64,000 nucleotides of DNA from contig NZ_CP109467.1 in NCBI RefSeq assembly GCF_036227325.1, forward strand, positions 5,766,001 through 5,830,000, read 5' to 3'. Both the position numbers and the translations under genes were made by a program. Below are positions 25,506 to 40,139 of the stretch, piece after piece. Position 1 is the stretch's first letter. Each line of letters starts with the position of its first letter. Source of the stretch: Streptomyces sp. NBC_01465 (GTDB taxonomy: Bacteria; Actinomycetota; Actinomycetes; Streptomycetales; Streptomycetaceae). The notes under the pieces are model-generated. The model made no database searches. It saw nothing but the letters and a program-made list of their open reading frames with translations, and was not told where the DNA came from.

Positions 25506-26153
25506 ATGGCACGGCGATACGACACCAACGACGCGTCCGACCGCACCACCGGTCTGCGCGAAGCCGCCTCCGCCGTGCGCCGGGGCGAACTCGTCGTGCT
25601 TCCCACCGACACCGTCTACGGCATCGGAGCGGACGCCTTCTCCTCCGAGGGCGTACGCGACCTCCTCGACGCCAAGGGCCGGGGCCGCAACATGCCCACC
25701 CCCGTCCTCATCGGCTCCCCGAACACCCTGCACGGCCTGGTCACCGACTTCTCCGAGCAGGCCTGGGAGCTCGTCGACGCCTTCTGGCCGGGCGCGCTCA
25801 CCCTCGTCGCCAAGCACCAGCCGTCCCTCCAGTGGGACCTCGGCGACACCCGCGGCACGGTCGCCGTACGCATGCCGCTGCACCCCGTCGCCATCGAACT
25901 CCTCACCGAGGTCGGCCCGATGGCCGTCTCCAGCGCCAACCTCACGGGACACCCGTCCCCCGAGGACTGCGACGCCGCCCAGGAGATGCTCGGCGACTCC
26001 GTCTCGGTCTACCTGGACGGCGGCCCGACCCCGGGCATCGTGCCCTCCTCGATCGTCGACGTCACCGGGAAGACGCCTGTCCTGCTCCGCGCGGGCGCCC
26101 TCTCCGCGGAGGAGCTGCGCAAGGTGGTACCCGACCTCGAGGTGGCCAATTGA
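25506..26153 (+). CDS. L-threonylcarbamoyladenylate synthase (Sua5/TsaC family)
   Basis: 215 residues; makes threonylcarbamoyl-AMP from threonine, bicarbonate and ATP for the t6A37 modification of ANN-decoding tRNAs. The YrdC fold is evident: LPTDTVYGIGADAF near the N-terminus, KGRGRNMPTPVLIG, and SSANLTGHPSP. It is the short form without the extra Sua5 domain. The ATG follows GAGGAGG. Its stop overlaps the TTG of the phosphatase-like gene (TTGA), so the two are coupled. Confidence 0.95.
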   Translation: MARRYDTNDASDRTTGLREAASAVRRGELVVLPTDTVYGIGADAFSSEGVRDLLDAKGRGRNMPTPVLIGSPNTLHGLVTDFSEQAWELVDAFWPGALTLVAKHQPSLQWDLGDTRGTVAVRMPLHPVAIELLTEVGPMAVSSANLTGHPSPEDCDAAQEMLGDSVSVYLDGGPTPGIVPSSIVDVTGKTPVLLRAGALSAEELRKVVPDLEVAN

Positions 26154-26791
26154 CCGCCCCTGAGGGGCGTGGCATAGGCACGGACAGCACAGCCTTCCGC
26201 ATCCTCCACGTCAGCACCGGCAACGTCTGCCGCTCGCCGATCACCGAGCGGCTGACCCGCCATGCCCTCAGCGACCGCCTCGGCGACCCGCTGACGGGCG
26301 GCCTGATCGTGGAGAGCGCGGGCACCTGGGGGCACGAGGGTGCGCCCATGGAGGCCAACGCGGCGACCGTCCTGGAGGACTACGGCGCGGACCCCAAGGG
26401 GTTCCTCGGCCGCGAGCTCCTCGACGACCACGTCATCCGGGCCGACCTGGTCCTCACCGCGACCCGCGACCACCGCGCCCAGGTCATCTCGATGGGCCAC
26501 TCCGCGGGGCTGCGCACCTTCACGCTGAAGGAGTTCACCCGTCTCGTACGGGCCATAGACCCCGCCACGCTGCCCGACCCCCTCGACGACGGCGTGGTCG
26601 AGCGCGCCCGCGCGCTGGTCCGTGCTGCCGCCGCTCTACGCGGGTGGCTGCTGGCGCCCAGCGTGGAGGCGGACGAGGTGAACGACCCGTACGGCGCCCC
26701 GATCACGTTCTTCAGGTCCATCGGCGAAGAGATCAACTCGGCCCTGGACCCGGTGGTCACGGCGCTCACGGGCGTGCCCGCGCCGCACTGA
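26150..26791 (+). CDS. Low-molecular-weight protein tyrosine phosphatase homologue lacking the nucleophilic Cys
   Basis: 213 residues, LMW-PTP fold. The P-loop reads VSTGNVCRSP: the second Cys (Cys27), Arg28 and the GN are kept, but the nucleophile position (normally Cys, before x-G-N) is Ser22, codon AGC at 26213-26215. The distal general-acid motif is intact as DPYG (Asp179). It could be a pseudo-phosphatase that binds phosphotyrosine, or have altered chemistry. TTG start overlapping the tsaC-like stop, with GAGGTGG upstream; alternative starts do not change the P-loop. Next to glyA, 55 bp upstream of it. Confidence 0.85.
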   Translation: MTAPEGRGIGTDSTAFRILHVSTGNVCRSPITERLTRHALSDRLGDPLTGGLIVESAGTWGHEGAPMEANAATVLEDYGADPKGFLGRELLDDHVIRADLVLTATRDHRAQVISMGHSAGLRTFTLKEFTRLVRAIDPATLPDPLDDGVVERARALVRAAAALRGWLLAPSVEADEVNDPYGAPITFFRSIGEEINSALDPVVTALTGVPAPH

Positions 26792-26846
26792 CAGGCGCCT
26801 GCGCCGACCCCGGCCTACATTGGTTCCGAAGCCGGAGGAGCCAGAG

Positions 26847-28106
26847 ATGTCGGTCACCACTGCATCCGTACACAGCCCGCACCTGCCGGGCTTCGAGGCC
26901 CTGCGCCGTCAGGACCCCGAGATCGCCGACGTCATCCTCGGCGAGGAGACACGCCAGGCGACCTCCCTCCAGCTGATCGCCGCCGAGAACTTCACCTCGC
27001 CGGCCGTCCTCGCCGCCCTCGGCTCCCCGCTCGCCAACAAGTACGCCGAGGGCTACCCCGGCGCCCGCCACCACGGCGGCTGCGAGCTGGTCGACGTCGC
27101 CGAGAAGATCGCCTGCGAACGCGCGATGGCCCTCTTCGGGGCCGAGCACGCGAACGTACAGCCGCACTCCGGCTCCTCGGCCGTCCTCGCCGCGTACGCC
27201 GCCCTGCTGCGCCCAGGCGACACCGTCCTGGCCATGGGCCTTCCGTACGGCGGGCACCTCACGCACGGGTCGCCCGCCAACTTCTCCGGCCGCTGGTTCG
27301 ACTTCGTCGGGTACGGCGTCGACGGCGAGAGCGGCCTCATCGACTACGAGCAGGTGCACGCCCTCGCCCGCGAACACCGCCCCAGAGCCATCGTCTGCGG
27401 CTCGATCTCCTACCCGCGCCACCCCGACTACGCCGCCTTCCGGGAGATCGCCGACGCGGTCGGCGCCTATCTGATCGCCGACGCCGCCCACCCCATCGGT
27501 CTGGTCGCCGGGGGAGCGGCCCCCAACCCGGTGCCGTACGCCGACGTGGTCTGCGCGACCACGCACAAGGTGCTGCGCGGCCCGCGCGGCGGGCTGATCC
27601 TGTGCGGCGCCGAGCTCGCGGAGCGCATCGACCGGGCGGTGTTCCCCTTCACCCAGGGCGGCGCCCAGATGCACACGGTCGCCGCCAAGGCCGTCGCCTT
27701 CGGCGAGGCGGCCGCCCCCGCCTTCACGGCGTACGCCCATCACGTCGTCGCCAACGCCCGGGTGCTGGCCGCGGGCCTGGTCGCGGAGGGCTTCACCGTC
27801 ACCACCGGCGGCACGGACACCCATCTGATCACCGCGGATACGGCGCCGCTGGGCATCGAGGGCCAGGCCGCACGCAGCCGACTCGCCGCCGCAGGAATGG
27901 TCCTGGACACCTGCGCACTGCCGTGGGGCGACGGGCGCGGCATCCGGCTGGGGACGGCCGCGGTCACCACACAAGGCATGGGGGAGGCCGAAATGGCGCG
28001 GCTCGCCGTGCTGTTCGGCGTGGTTCTGCGCGAGGAACGCGAGGTCAGGTACGTCGCGGAAGAGGTGCGCGATCTCGCCCGTGCATACCCGCCTTATCCG
28101 GGGTAA
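26847..28106 (+). CDS. glyA: Serine hydroxymethyltransferase
   Basis: 419-residue PLP enzyme that interconverts serine and glycine and charges tetrahydrofolate with a one-carbon unit. The PLP lysine lies in TTHKVLRGPRGG (about residue 235); YAEGYPGARHHGG and the SYPRHPDYAAF region are also family marks. ATG 26847 has GGAGGAG upstream. Streptomyces often carries two SHMT genes; this is the one near the atp operon. Confidence 0.95.
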   Translation: MSVTTASVHSPHLPGFEALRRQDPEIADVILGEETRQATSLQLIAAENFTSPAVLAALGSPLANKYAEGYPGARHHGGCELVDVAEKIACERAMALFGAEHANVQPHSGSSAVLAAYAALLRPGDTVLAMGLPYGGHLTHGSPANFSGRWFDFVGYGVDGESGLIDYEQVHALAREHRPRAIVCGSISYPRHPDYAAFREIADAVGAYLIADAAHPIGLVAGGAAPNPVPYADVVCATTHKVLRGPRGGLILCGAELAERIDRAVFPFTQGGAQMHTVAAKAVAFGEAAAPAFTAYAHHVVANARVLAAGLVAEGFTVTTGGTDTHLITADTAPLGIEGQAARSRLAAAGMVLDTCALPWGDGRGIRLGTAAVTTQGMGEAEMARLAVLFGVVLREEREVRYVAEEVRDLARAYPPYPG

Positions 28107-28211
28107 CCGGGCACTGTGCAACCATCAGCGCTACCCGTGTGTCCTCCAAGGCATGCACGTGAGAGCTAGGGTGTGGGGCTGAGATGGCCAGCGATACCTG
28201 TGGGGCAGCCC

Positions 28212-29537
28212 GTGCGTGAATACCTGCTGACGCTCTGCGTCACGGCGGCCGTGACCTACCTGCTGACCGGGCCGGTGCGGAAGTTCGCCATCGTGGCCGG
28301 GGCAATGCCGGAGATCCGTGCGCGCGACGTCCACCGAGAACCGACTCCGCGGCTCGGTGGCATCGCCATGTTCGGCGGTCTGTGCGCCGGTCTGCTGGTC
28401 GCCGACCACCTGGTCAACCTCAACGGCGTCTTCACGCTCTCCAACGAGCCGCGCGCGCTGCTCTCGGGGGCCGGGCTGATCTGGCTCATCGGCGTACTGG
28501 ACGACAAGTTCGAGATCGACGCCCTGATCAAGCTCGGCGGCCAGATGATCGCCGCGGGCGTCATGGTCATGCAGGGCCTGGAGATCCTCTGGCTGCCCAT
28601 CCCCGGCGTCGGCACGGTCTCCCTGACCTCCTGGCAGTCCACGCTGCTCACGGTCGCTCTCGTGGTCATCACGATCAACGCGGTCAACTTCGTGGACGGG
28701 CTCGACGGTCTGGCGGCCGGCATGGTCTGCATCGCCGCCGCGGCCTTCTTCATGTACACCTACCGCCTCTGGTACGGGTACGGAATCGAGGCCGCCGCCC
28801 CGGCGACCCTCTTCGCGGCGATCCTGATGGGCATGTGCCTGGGCTTCCTGCCCCACAACATGCACCCCGCCAGAATCTTCATGGGCGACTCGGGCTCGAT
28901 GATGATCGGCCTCGTCATGGCGGCCGCCGCGATCTCGGTCACGGGCCAGGTCGACCCGGACGCGCTCAACCTGAACCTCGGCGGTTCGCGCGCCGCCACC
29001 CACGCGATGCTCCCGGTCTTCATCCCGCTGCTGATGCCGCTGACGATCATCGCGATCCCGATGGCCGACCTGGTCCTGGCGATCGTGCGGCGGACCTGGA
29101 ACGGCCAGTCGCCGTTCGCCGCCGACCGCGGGCATCTGCACCACCGGCTCCTGGAGATCGGCCACTCGCAGAGCCGTGCGGTGCTGATCATGTACTTCTG
29201 GTCGGCACTGTTCGCCTTCGGTGCGCTCGCCATCTCCGTGCAGTCCACCTCGATGTGGGTCGTGCTCGCCATCGTGGTGCTGAGTGCGATCGGTCTCGTA
29301 CTCCTGCTGCTGCCGCGCTTCAAGCCCCATGCCCCGCGCTGGGCGGAGCGGTTCGTGCCGCCGCGCTACCGGCGGCCGAGGGCGGTGGCGAGCGTCGAGT
29401 CCGTACACGACGAAGAAGCGGACACATCCGACGAATCGGCCGAAAGACTGCCTCTTCCGGCAGGCGTCAATGGAGCGACCGCAGTTGGCCCCCGTTCGCG
29501 CTTCCCCGACCGGCGGAAGGCCGGCACGTCCCGCTGA
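28212..29537 (+). CDS. WecA/TagO-type undecaprenyl-phosphate sugar-1-phosphate transferase
   Basis: About 441 residues, polytopic (ten or eleven membrane helices). It transfers a GlcNAc-1-phosphate type unit to a polyprenyl phosphate, the first step of wall glycopolymer synthesis. It has the MraY/WecA signatures GVLDDKFEID, NAVNFVDGLDGLAAG, FMGDSGSMMIG and the cytosolic HLHHRLLEIGH loop. The C-terminal 60 residues are polar and disordered. GTG 28212 was chosen: a TAGGGT -10-like hexamer at 28167-28172 would put the transcript start near 28179, after the alternative GTG at 28173. The LCP protein at 21891 may use its product. Confidence 0.88.
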   Translation: MREYLLTLCVTAAVTYLLTGPVRKFAIVAGAMPEIRARDVHREPTPRLGGIAMFGGLCAGLLVADHLVNLNGVFTLSNEPRALLSGAGLIWLIGVLDDKFEIDALIKLGGQMIAAGVMVMQGLEILWLPIPGVGTVSLTSWQSTLLTVALVVITINAVNFVDGLDGLAAGMVCIAAAAFFMYTYRLWYGYGIEAAAPATLFAAILMGMCLGFLPHNMHPARIFMGDSGSMMIGLVMAAAAISVTGQVDPDALNLNLGGSRAATHAMLPVFIPLLMPLTIIAIPMADLVLAIVRRTWNGQSPFAADRGHLHHRLLEIGHSQSRAVLIMYFWSALFAFGALAISVQSTSMWVVLAIVVLSAIGLVLLLLPRFKPHAPRWAERFVPPRYRRPRAVASVESVHDEEADTSDESAERLPLPAGVNGATAVGPRSRFPDRRKAGTSR

Positions 29538-29657
29538 CGCCGGGGCCCAACTGGCGCCATTACCAGACAAAGCGGCCGCCCTGCCGCGCAGACGCGCGCA
29601 TTAACTCTCATGTGTGACGGGCGGCACACTTCCATGGTAAAGACTGCATCAAATAGT

Positions 29658-29675
29658 TTGTGATACCGTTCACGA
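29658..29675. promoter_or_regulatory. Rex-like operator upstream of the ATP synthase operon
   Basis: TTGTGA, six bases, TCACGA: this matches the Rex operator pattern TTGTGA-N6-TCACAA with one mismatch. Rex represses respiratory genes in Streptomyces when NADH/NAD+ is low. The site lies in an AT-richer patch 122 bp before the atpI start. Binding has to be tested; the match is from reading only. Confidence 0.55.
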
Positions 29676-29693
29676 AACCCGGCAACAGAGCCG

Positions 29694-29718
29694 AAGGGCC
29701 TTAGTGCGAAGGCCTTTT
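29694..29718 (+). terminator. Hairpin with T-run in the atp leader
   Basis: AAGGGCCTT and AAGGCCTTT pair over 9 bp (one G-T wobble) around a 6-nt loop, ending in four T residues. It may terminate the WecA-like gene or attenuate transcripts started near the Rex-like site. Confidence 0.65.
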
Positions 29719-29796
29719 GGCGCGAGATCACTCTCGGACCGGGCCTACGCTCGTCCATGACGACACCCTGCCCCCACCAGAAGCGGAGCTGCCGCC

Positions 29797-30234
29797 ATGC
29801 GGTCCAACGACGCCCAGATCCTCCTCCCCACCGCCCTGCCCAGTGCTGCCGTCGGCCTCGTCGCCGTCGCGATCAGCGCTGCGGTCGTGGGCGGCAAGGG
29901 TGCGATCGGTGCTGCCGTCGGTGCTGCGCTGGCGATCGCCTTCATGGGGGCCGGACTCGTGGTGCTGCAACGCACCGCGAAGAGCCTGCCGCACCTGTTC
30001 CAGGCCATGGGGATGCTTCTCTATGTGACCCAACTGCTGCTGCTCTTCGTCTTCTTGGGCATTTTCAAGCACACAGAACTTTTCAACTTCAAGGCGTTCG
30101 CCTTCGGCATTCTCGCGTGCACCATCACGTGGATCGCCGCCCAGGCGCGCGCCTACATGAAGGCCAAGATCCTTTACGTCGAACCCACTCCTTCCTCGGT
30201 CGCGAAGCCCGAGACGAGCGGGTCCCCGTCGTGA
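29797..30234 (+). CDS. atpI: ATP synthase protein I
   Basis: 145-residue membrane protein with four hydrophobic segments, first gene of the atp operon. AtpI helps assemble the c-ring. It opens with a short polar N-terminus and ends with a polar tail (PTPSSVAKPETS). A GGAG lies 9 nt before the ATG. Separated from atpB by 228 bp, which hold no gene that I can support. Confidence 0.9.
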   Translation: MRSNDAQILLPTALPSAAVGLVAVAISAAVVGGKGAIGAAVGAALAIAFMGAGLVVLQRTAKSLPHLFQAMGMLLYVTQLLLLFVFLGIFKHTELFNFKAFAFGILACTITWIAAQARAYMKAKILYVEPTPSSVAKPETSGSPS

Positions 30235-30462
30235 ACGGTAGGGCCGGGATAAAACGCTGTTCGCGATGCTGCTATCGTCCGGTGCCAACTGCGGCACTGC
30301 GGGCGCGGGTATCCGAGCTGACGCCTGTCCCAGCGCGAGGCTCGATGTCGAACCGCCCCGCCCACGTCCGTAAGACCACCAGTCCAGTGCCGACCCGCGG
30401 CTGCGCGCCGCGCCGACACAACGAGGTTGCCGTACCTATGCGCCACGCTGAAGGAGCCCGCG

Positions 30463-31272
30463 GTGAGTGCTGACACAACGCTTGCCTTTGATGCGAGCTG
30501 CCACATTTTCTCCGGATGCGGGTTCCCGGCACCGGGCCTCCACACCTTCCTGTACGAGCCCATGTTCTCCGTGGGCGGCTTCGACTTCACCAAGCCGATG
30601 CTGCTCGCGCTGCTGGCCTCGGTCCTGATCGTCGCCTTCTTCTGGGCCGCGTTCAACAAGCCGAAGCTGGTGCCCGGCAAGGTCCAGATGGTCGGTGAGG
30701 CGGGTTACGACTTCGTACGCCGCGGCATCGTCTACGAGATCATCGGCAAGAAGGACGGCGAGAAGTACGTCCCGCTGATGGTGTCCCTGTTCTTCTTCGT
30801 GTGGATGCTCAACCTCTGGTCGATCATCCCGCTCGCCCAGTTCCCGGTCACGTCGCTGATCGCCTTCCCGGCCGGTCTCGCACTGATCGTGTACGTCCTG
30901 TGGGTCTCGCTGACCTTCAAGAAGCACGGGTTCGTCGGCGGCTGGAAGAACATCACCGGCTACGACAAGTCGCTCGGCTGGGTCATGCCGCTGGTCGTCG
31001 TGATCGAGTTCTTCTCGAACCTGCTGATCCGGCCGTTCACCCACGCGGTCCGGCTCTTTGCGAACATGTTCGCCGGTCACCTGCTGATCGTGATGTTCAC
31101 GATCGCCTCCTGGTACTTGATGAACGGCATCGGGATCGCCTACGGCACCGTCTCGTTCGTCATGGTCATCGTGATGACGATCTTCGAGCTCTTCATCCAG
31201 GCCGTCCAGGCGTACGTCTTCGTGCTCCTGGCCTCCAGCTACATCCAGGGCGCGCTCGCAGAGAGCCACTGA
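30463..31272 (+). CDS. atpB: ATP synthase F0 subunit a
   Basis: 269 residues, five or six membrane helices; forms the proton half-channels against the c-ring. The essential arginine is in the RPFTHAVRLFANMFAGH helix. The N-terminus is extracellular (CHIFSGCGFPAPG). GTG 30463 has GAAGGAG 7 nt upstream, which favours it over the ATG at 30427/30438 region. Confidence 0.97.
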   Translation: MSADTTLAFDASCHIFSGCGFPAPGLHTFLYEPMFSVGGFDFTKPMLLALLASVLIVAFFWAAFNKPKLVPGKVQMVGEAGYDFVRRGIVYEIIGKKDGEKYVPLMVSLFFFVWMLNLWSIIPLAQFPVTSLIAFPAGLALIVYVLWVSLTFKKHGFVGGWKNITGYDKSLGWVMPLVVVIEFFSNLLIRPFTHAVRLFANMFAGHLLIVMFTIASWYLMNGIGIAYGTVSFVMVIVMTIFELFIQAVQAYVFVLLASSYIQGALAESH

Positions 31273-31614
<342 letters not shown>

Positions 31615-31656
31615 ACCGGCCCGACAAGCCCAACCCCTTTCATGGAAGGCACTGAT

Positions 31657-32202
31657 GTGAACGCTCTGTTCCTTGCGGCGGAGGCGGAGACCCAGAATCC
31701 CCTCATCCCGCATCTCGACGAGCTCGTCATCGGTCTGATCGCCTTTGCCATCGTCTTCGGCTTCCTTGCGAAGAAGCTCCTCCCGAACATCAACAAGGTT
31801 CTGGACGAGCGCCGTGAGGCGATCGAGGGTGGCATCGAGAAGGCCGACGCGGCCAAGCTCGAGGCCGAGAGCGTGCTGGAGCAGTACAAGGCCCAGCTCG
31901 CCGAGGCACGGCACGAGGCCGCTCGTCTGCGCCAGGAGGCGCAGGAGCAGGGTGCCGCACTTCTCGTTGAGATGCGTGCGGAGGGCCAGCGTCAGCGCGA
32001 GGAGATCGTCGCTGCCGGCCACGCCCAGATCGAGGCCGACCGCAAGCAGGCCGCGCAGTCGCTGCGCCAGGACGTGGGCAAGCTCGCCACCGACCTGGCA
32101 GGCAAGCTCGTCGGCGAGTCCCTCGAGGACCACGCCCGGCAGAGCCGCACGGTGGACCGTTTCCTCTCTGACCTCGAGGAGAAGGCCGAGGCCACTCGAT
32201 GA
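31657..32202 (+). CDS. atpF: ATP synthase F0 subunit b
   Basis: 181 residues: one N-terminal membrane helix (about residues 24-42) and a long charged helix that forms the peripheral stalk (ERREAIEGGIEKADAAKLEAE ... RLRQEAQEQ). GTG 31657 was chosen because GGAAGG lies 8 nt upstream; ATG 31642 has no such site. The stop overlaps atpH (ATGA). Confidence 0.96.
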   Translation: MNALFLAAEAETQNPLIPHLDELVIGLIAFAIVFGFLAKKLLPNINKVLDERREAIEGGIEKADAAKLEAESVLEQYKAQLAEARHEAARLRQEAQEQGAALLVEMRAEGQRQREEIVAAGHAQIEADRKQAAQSLRQDVGKLATDLAGKLVGESLEDHARQSRTVDRFLSDLEEKAEATR

Positions 32203-33014
32203 ACGGCGCCAGCCGCGAGGCACTGGCCGCCGCACGCGAGCGACTCGACGCGCTGACCGACTCCACGTCGGCCGACGCGGCGACCCTCGCCGACGAGCTG
32301 GCCGCTGTCACCGCGCTGCTCCACCGCGAGGTGTCCCTGCGCCGGGTCCTCACCGACCCGTCGCAGGCCGGTGAGGCCAAGGCCGAGCTGGCAGGACGGC
32401 TGTTCGGCAGCCAGGTGAGCGGTACGACCGCCGACCTGGTGGCCGGTATGGTCCGCTCCCGCTGGTCGTCCTCGCGCGACCTGGTGGACGCGATCGAGGA
32501 GCTGGCGGCCACCGCCGACCTCACCGCGGCGCAGAAGTCGGGCTCGCTCGACAACGTGGAGGACGAGCTGTTCCGGTTCGGCCGGATCGTCTCCTCCTCC
32601 CCGGAGCTGCGCTCCGCGCTCACCGACCGCACGGCCCCGGCTTCCGCCAAGGGCGAGCTGCTCCGCAGCCTGCTCGGCGGCAAGGCGGACCCGGTCACCG
32701 AGCGCCTGGTCGTACGCCTTGTGACGCAGCCCCGTGGACGTAGCCTGGAATCGGGACTCGAGTCCCTCTCCAAGCTCGCCGCGGAGCGCCGGGACCGGAT
32801 GGTCGCGGTGGTCACCTCGGCAGTACCGCTGAGCGACGACCAGAAGCTGCGCCTCGGCGGAGTGCTGGCCAAGCTCTACGGCCGTCCGATGCACCTCAAC
32901 CTCGACGTGGACCCCGCGGTCCTCGGCGGGATTCAGGTCCGCGTCGGCGACGAGGTCATCAACGGCTCCATCGCGGACCGCCTCGACGAGGCGTCGCGTC
33001 GCATGGCCGGCTGA
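32199..33014 (+). CDS. atpH: ATP synthase F1 subunit delta
   Basis: 271 residues, connects the b stalk to the top of the alpha-beta ring. Length is longer than in E. coli (about 177) because of an N-terminal extension of about 90 residues, usual in actinobacteria. The C-terminal domain has the conserved GGIQVRVGDEVINGSI segment. Coupled to atpF by a 4-nt overlap. An imperfect leader hairpin (CGGCCC/GGGCCG at 33044-33060) precedes atpA. Confidence 0.96.
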   Translation: MNGASREALAAARERLDALTDSTSADAATLADELAAVTALLHREVSLRRVLTDPSQAGEAKAELAGRLFGSQVSGTTADLVAGMVRSRWSSSRDLVDAIEELAATADLTAAQKSGSLDNVEDELFRFGRIVSSSPELRSALTDRTAPASAKGELLRSLLGGKADPVTERLVVRLVTQPRGRSLESGLESLSKLAAERRDRMVAVVTSAVPLSDDQKLRLGGVLAKLYGRPMHLNLDVDPAVLGGIQVRVGDEVINGSIADRLDEASRRMAG

Positions 33015-33103
33015 TTCAGCCACCAACTCAACAGTATTGATAACGGCCCGAGTTGGGCCGACAAGTAATTGATTCGGCTCAACAAGGAGAGCAGGGAACC
33101 CAG

Positions 33104-34699
<1,596 letters not shown>

Positions 34700-34719
34700 C
34701 GACGGAAGGGACCTGACTC

Positions 34720-37079
<2,360 letters not shown>

Positions 37080-37093
37080 GTCCCTTGACTCAT

Positions 37094-37173
37094 AGCGAGG
37101 GGCGGGGCCCCGTCCCGCCCCTCGCTGAACGCCCACTAGACTTTGACCCAACACCCGGCCGATGCGGCCGGGT
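37094..37173 (+). promoter_or_regulatory. Two hairpins in the atpD-atpC gap
   Basis: First hairpin: perfect 13-bp stem AGCGAGGGGCGGG (37094-37106) with its complement (37114-37126), 7-nt loop, no T-run. Second: perfect 8-bp stem ACCCGGCC/GGCCGGGT (37153-37173), 5-nt loop, ending about 20 nt before the atpC TTG. They could lower epsilon expression relative to beta. Confidence 0.65.
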
Positions 37174-37193
37174 GGTGACCCGAGGAGCCTCCC

Positions 37194-37568
37194 TTGGCTG
37201 CTGAGCTGCACGTCGAGCTGGTCGCGGCGGACCGTAACGTCTGGTCCGGCGAGGCCACCCTGGTCGTCGCGCGCACCACGTCCGGCGACATCGGCGTCAT
37301 GCCCGGTCACCAGCCGCTCCTCGGAGTGCTGGAATCGGGCCCGGTGACCATCCGTACGAGCGAGGGCGGCACTGTCGTCGCCGCTGTGCACGGCGGGTTC
37401 ATCTCGTTCGCGGACAACAAGCTGTCGCTGCTGGCCGAGATCGCCGAGCTGGCCGACGAGATCGACGTCCAGCGCGCCGAGCGTGCGCTGGAGAGCGCGA
37501 AGGCGGAGGAGGACGCGGCTTCCGAGCGGCGTGCCGATGTCCGTCTGCGCGCGGCTACGGGGCAGTGA
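37194..37568 (+). CDS. atpC: ATP synthase F1 subunit epsilon
   Basis: 124 residues; regulatory subunit of the central stalk. N-terminal beta-sandwich ([16 protein letters not shown]) and C-terminal two-helix domain ([14 protein letters not shown]). The TTG start is supported by GAGGAG 7 nt upstream and the conserved [13 protein letters not shown] opening. The weaker start fits the need for one epsilon per three beta subunits. Confidence 0.96.
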   Translation: MAAELHVELVAADRNVWSGEATLVVARTTSGDIGVMPGHQPLLGVLESGPVTIRTSEGGTVVAAVHGGFISFADNKLSLLAEIAELADEIDVQRAERALESAKAEEDAASERRADVRLRAATGQ

Positions 37569-37591
37569 CGCCCCGCAACTGAGAGATTTGA

Positions 37592-37640
37592 CCTCAGCCG
37601 CGGCCCGTCCGGAATTTTCCGGACCGGGTCGCGGCTGAGG
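37592..37640 (+). terminator. Terminator of the atp operon
   Basis: A long imperfect stem of about 20 bp (CCTCAGCCGCG with CGCGGCTGAGG outside, GTCCGG with CCGGAC inside) around an AATTTT loop, starting 24 nt after the atpC stop. Confidence 0.85.
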
Positions 37641-37688
37641 CGATGCAGAAGCAGGTCCCTACGGCGTGTGGCGAGGAGGTCGGTGTAG

Positions 37689-38135
37689 ATGATCCTCGCT
37701 CTGCTTGTGTGTGGCCTGGTCGTCGTACTGGTGGCGGTGGGACTCTTCGTCTTCGGTCTGCGCCGGCGGTTGATCCAGCGTTCCGGTGGCACCTTCGACT
37801 GCAGTGTCCGTTGGGACGTTCCGGAGAAACCGGACCCCACGGGCAAGGGCTGGGTCTACGGCGTCTGCCGCTACAGCGGCGACCGGATCGAATGGTTCCG
37901 GGTCTTCTCGTACGCGCCGAGGCCCCGCCGGACCCTGGACCGTTCCGCCATCGAGGTCGTCGCACGGCGGCTGCCCGAGGGCGAGGAGGAGCTGGCGCTC
38001 CTCTCCGACGCGGTGGTCCTCGGCTGTATGCACCGCGGTACGCGTCTGGAGCTCGCGATGAGCGACGACGCGCTGACCGGTTTCCTGGCCTGGCTGGAGG
38101 CCGCGCCTCCCGGGCAACGAGTCAACGTCGCGTAG
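37689..38135 (+). CDS. DUF2550 family membrane protein
   Basis: 148 residues. One N-terminal membrane helix (LALLVCGLVVVLVAVGLFVFGL), then a cytosolic domain with the pattern GTFDCSVRW ... GWVYGVCRYSGDRIEWFRVFSYAPRPRR of DUF2550. It is found after atpC in most actinomycetes; function unknown. In-frame start ATG follows GAGGTCGGTGTAG. Confidence 0.85.
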   Translation: MILALLVCGLVVVLVAVGLFVFGLRRRLIQRSGGTFDCSVRWDVPEKPDPTGKGWVYGVCRYSGDRIEWFRVFSYAPRPRRTLDRSAIEVVARRLPEGEEELALLSDAVVLGCMHRGTRLELAMSDDALTGFLAWLEAAPPGQRVNVA

Positions 38136-38156
38136 GCACGTCATACCTAGAACGCA

Positions 38157-38197
38157 GAAGCCGGGAAGAGTGGGGGCGGACCCCTCTTCCCGGCTTC
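38157..38197. terminator. Bidirectional terminator between DUF2550 and chiC
   Basis: Perfect 14-bp stem GAAGCCGGGAAGAG with its complement, 13-nt loop, between two convergent genes. Confidence 0.85.
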
Positions 38198-38210
38198 CGT
38201 CTGTGTGCGG

Positions 38211-40040
<1,830 letters not shown>

Positions 40041-40139
40041 GAGGGCTCCTCGAGTGGTGAACGGACTGAGATGGGGGTGGGTCCGCTTGCGCACTCTGCG
40101 CCGCCCTGAGCGTGCCGCTGCTGACTGATTGTCATGGCT

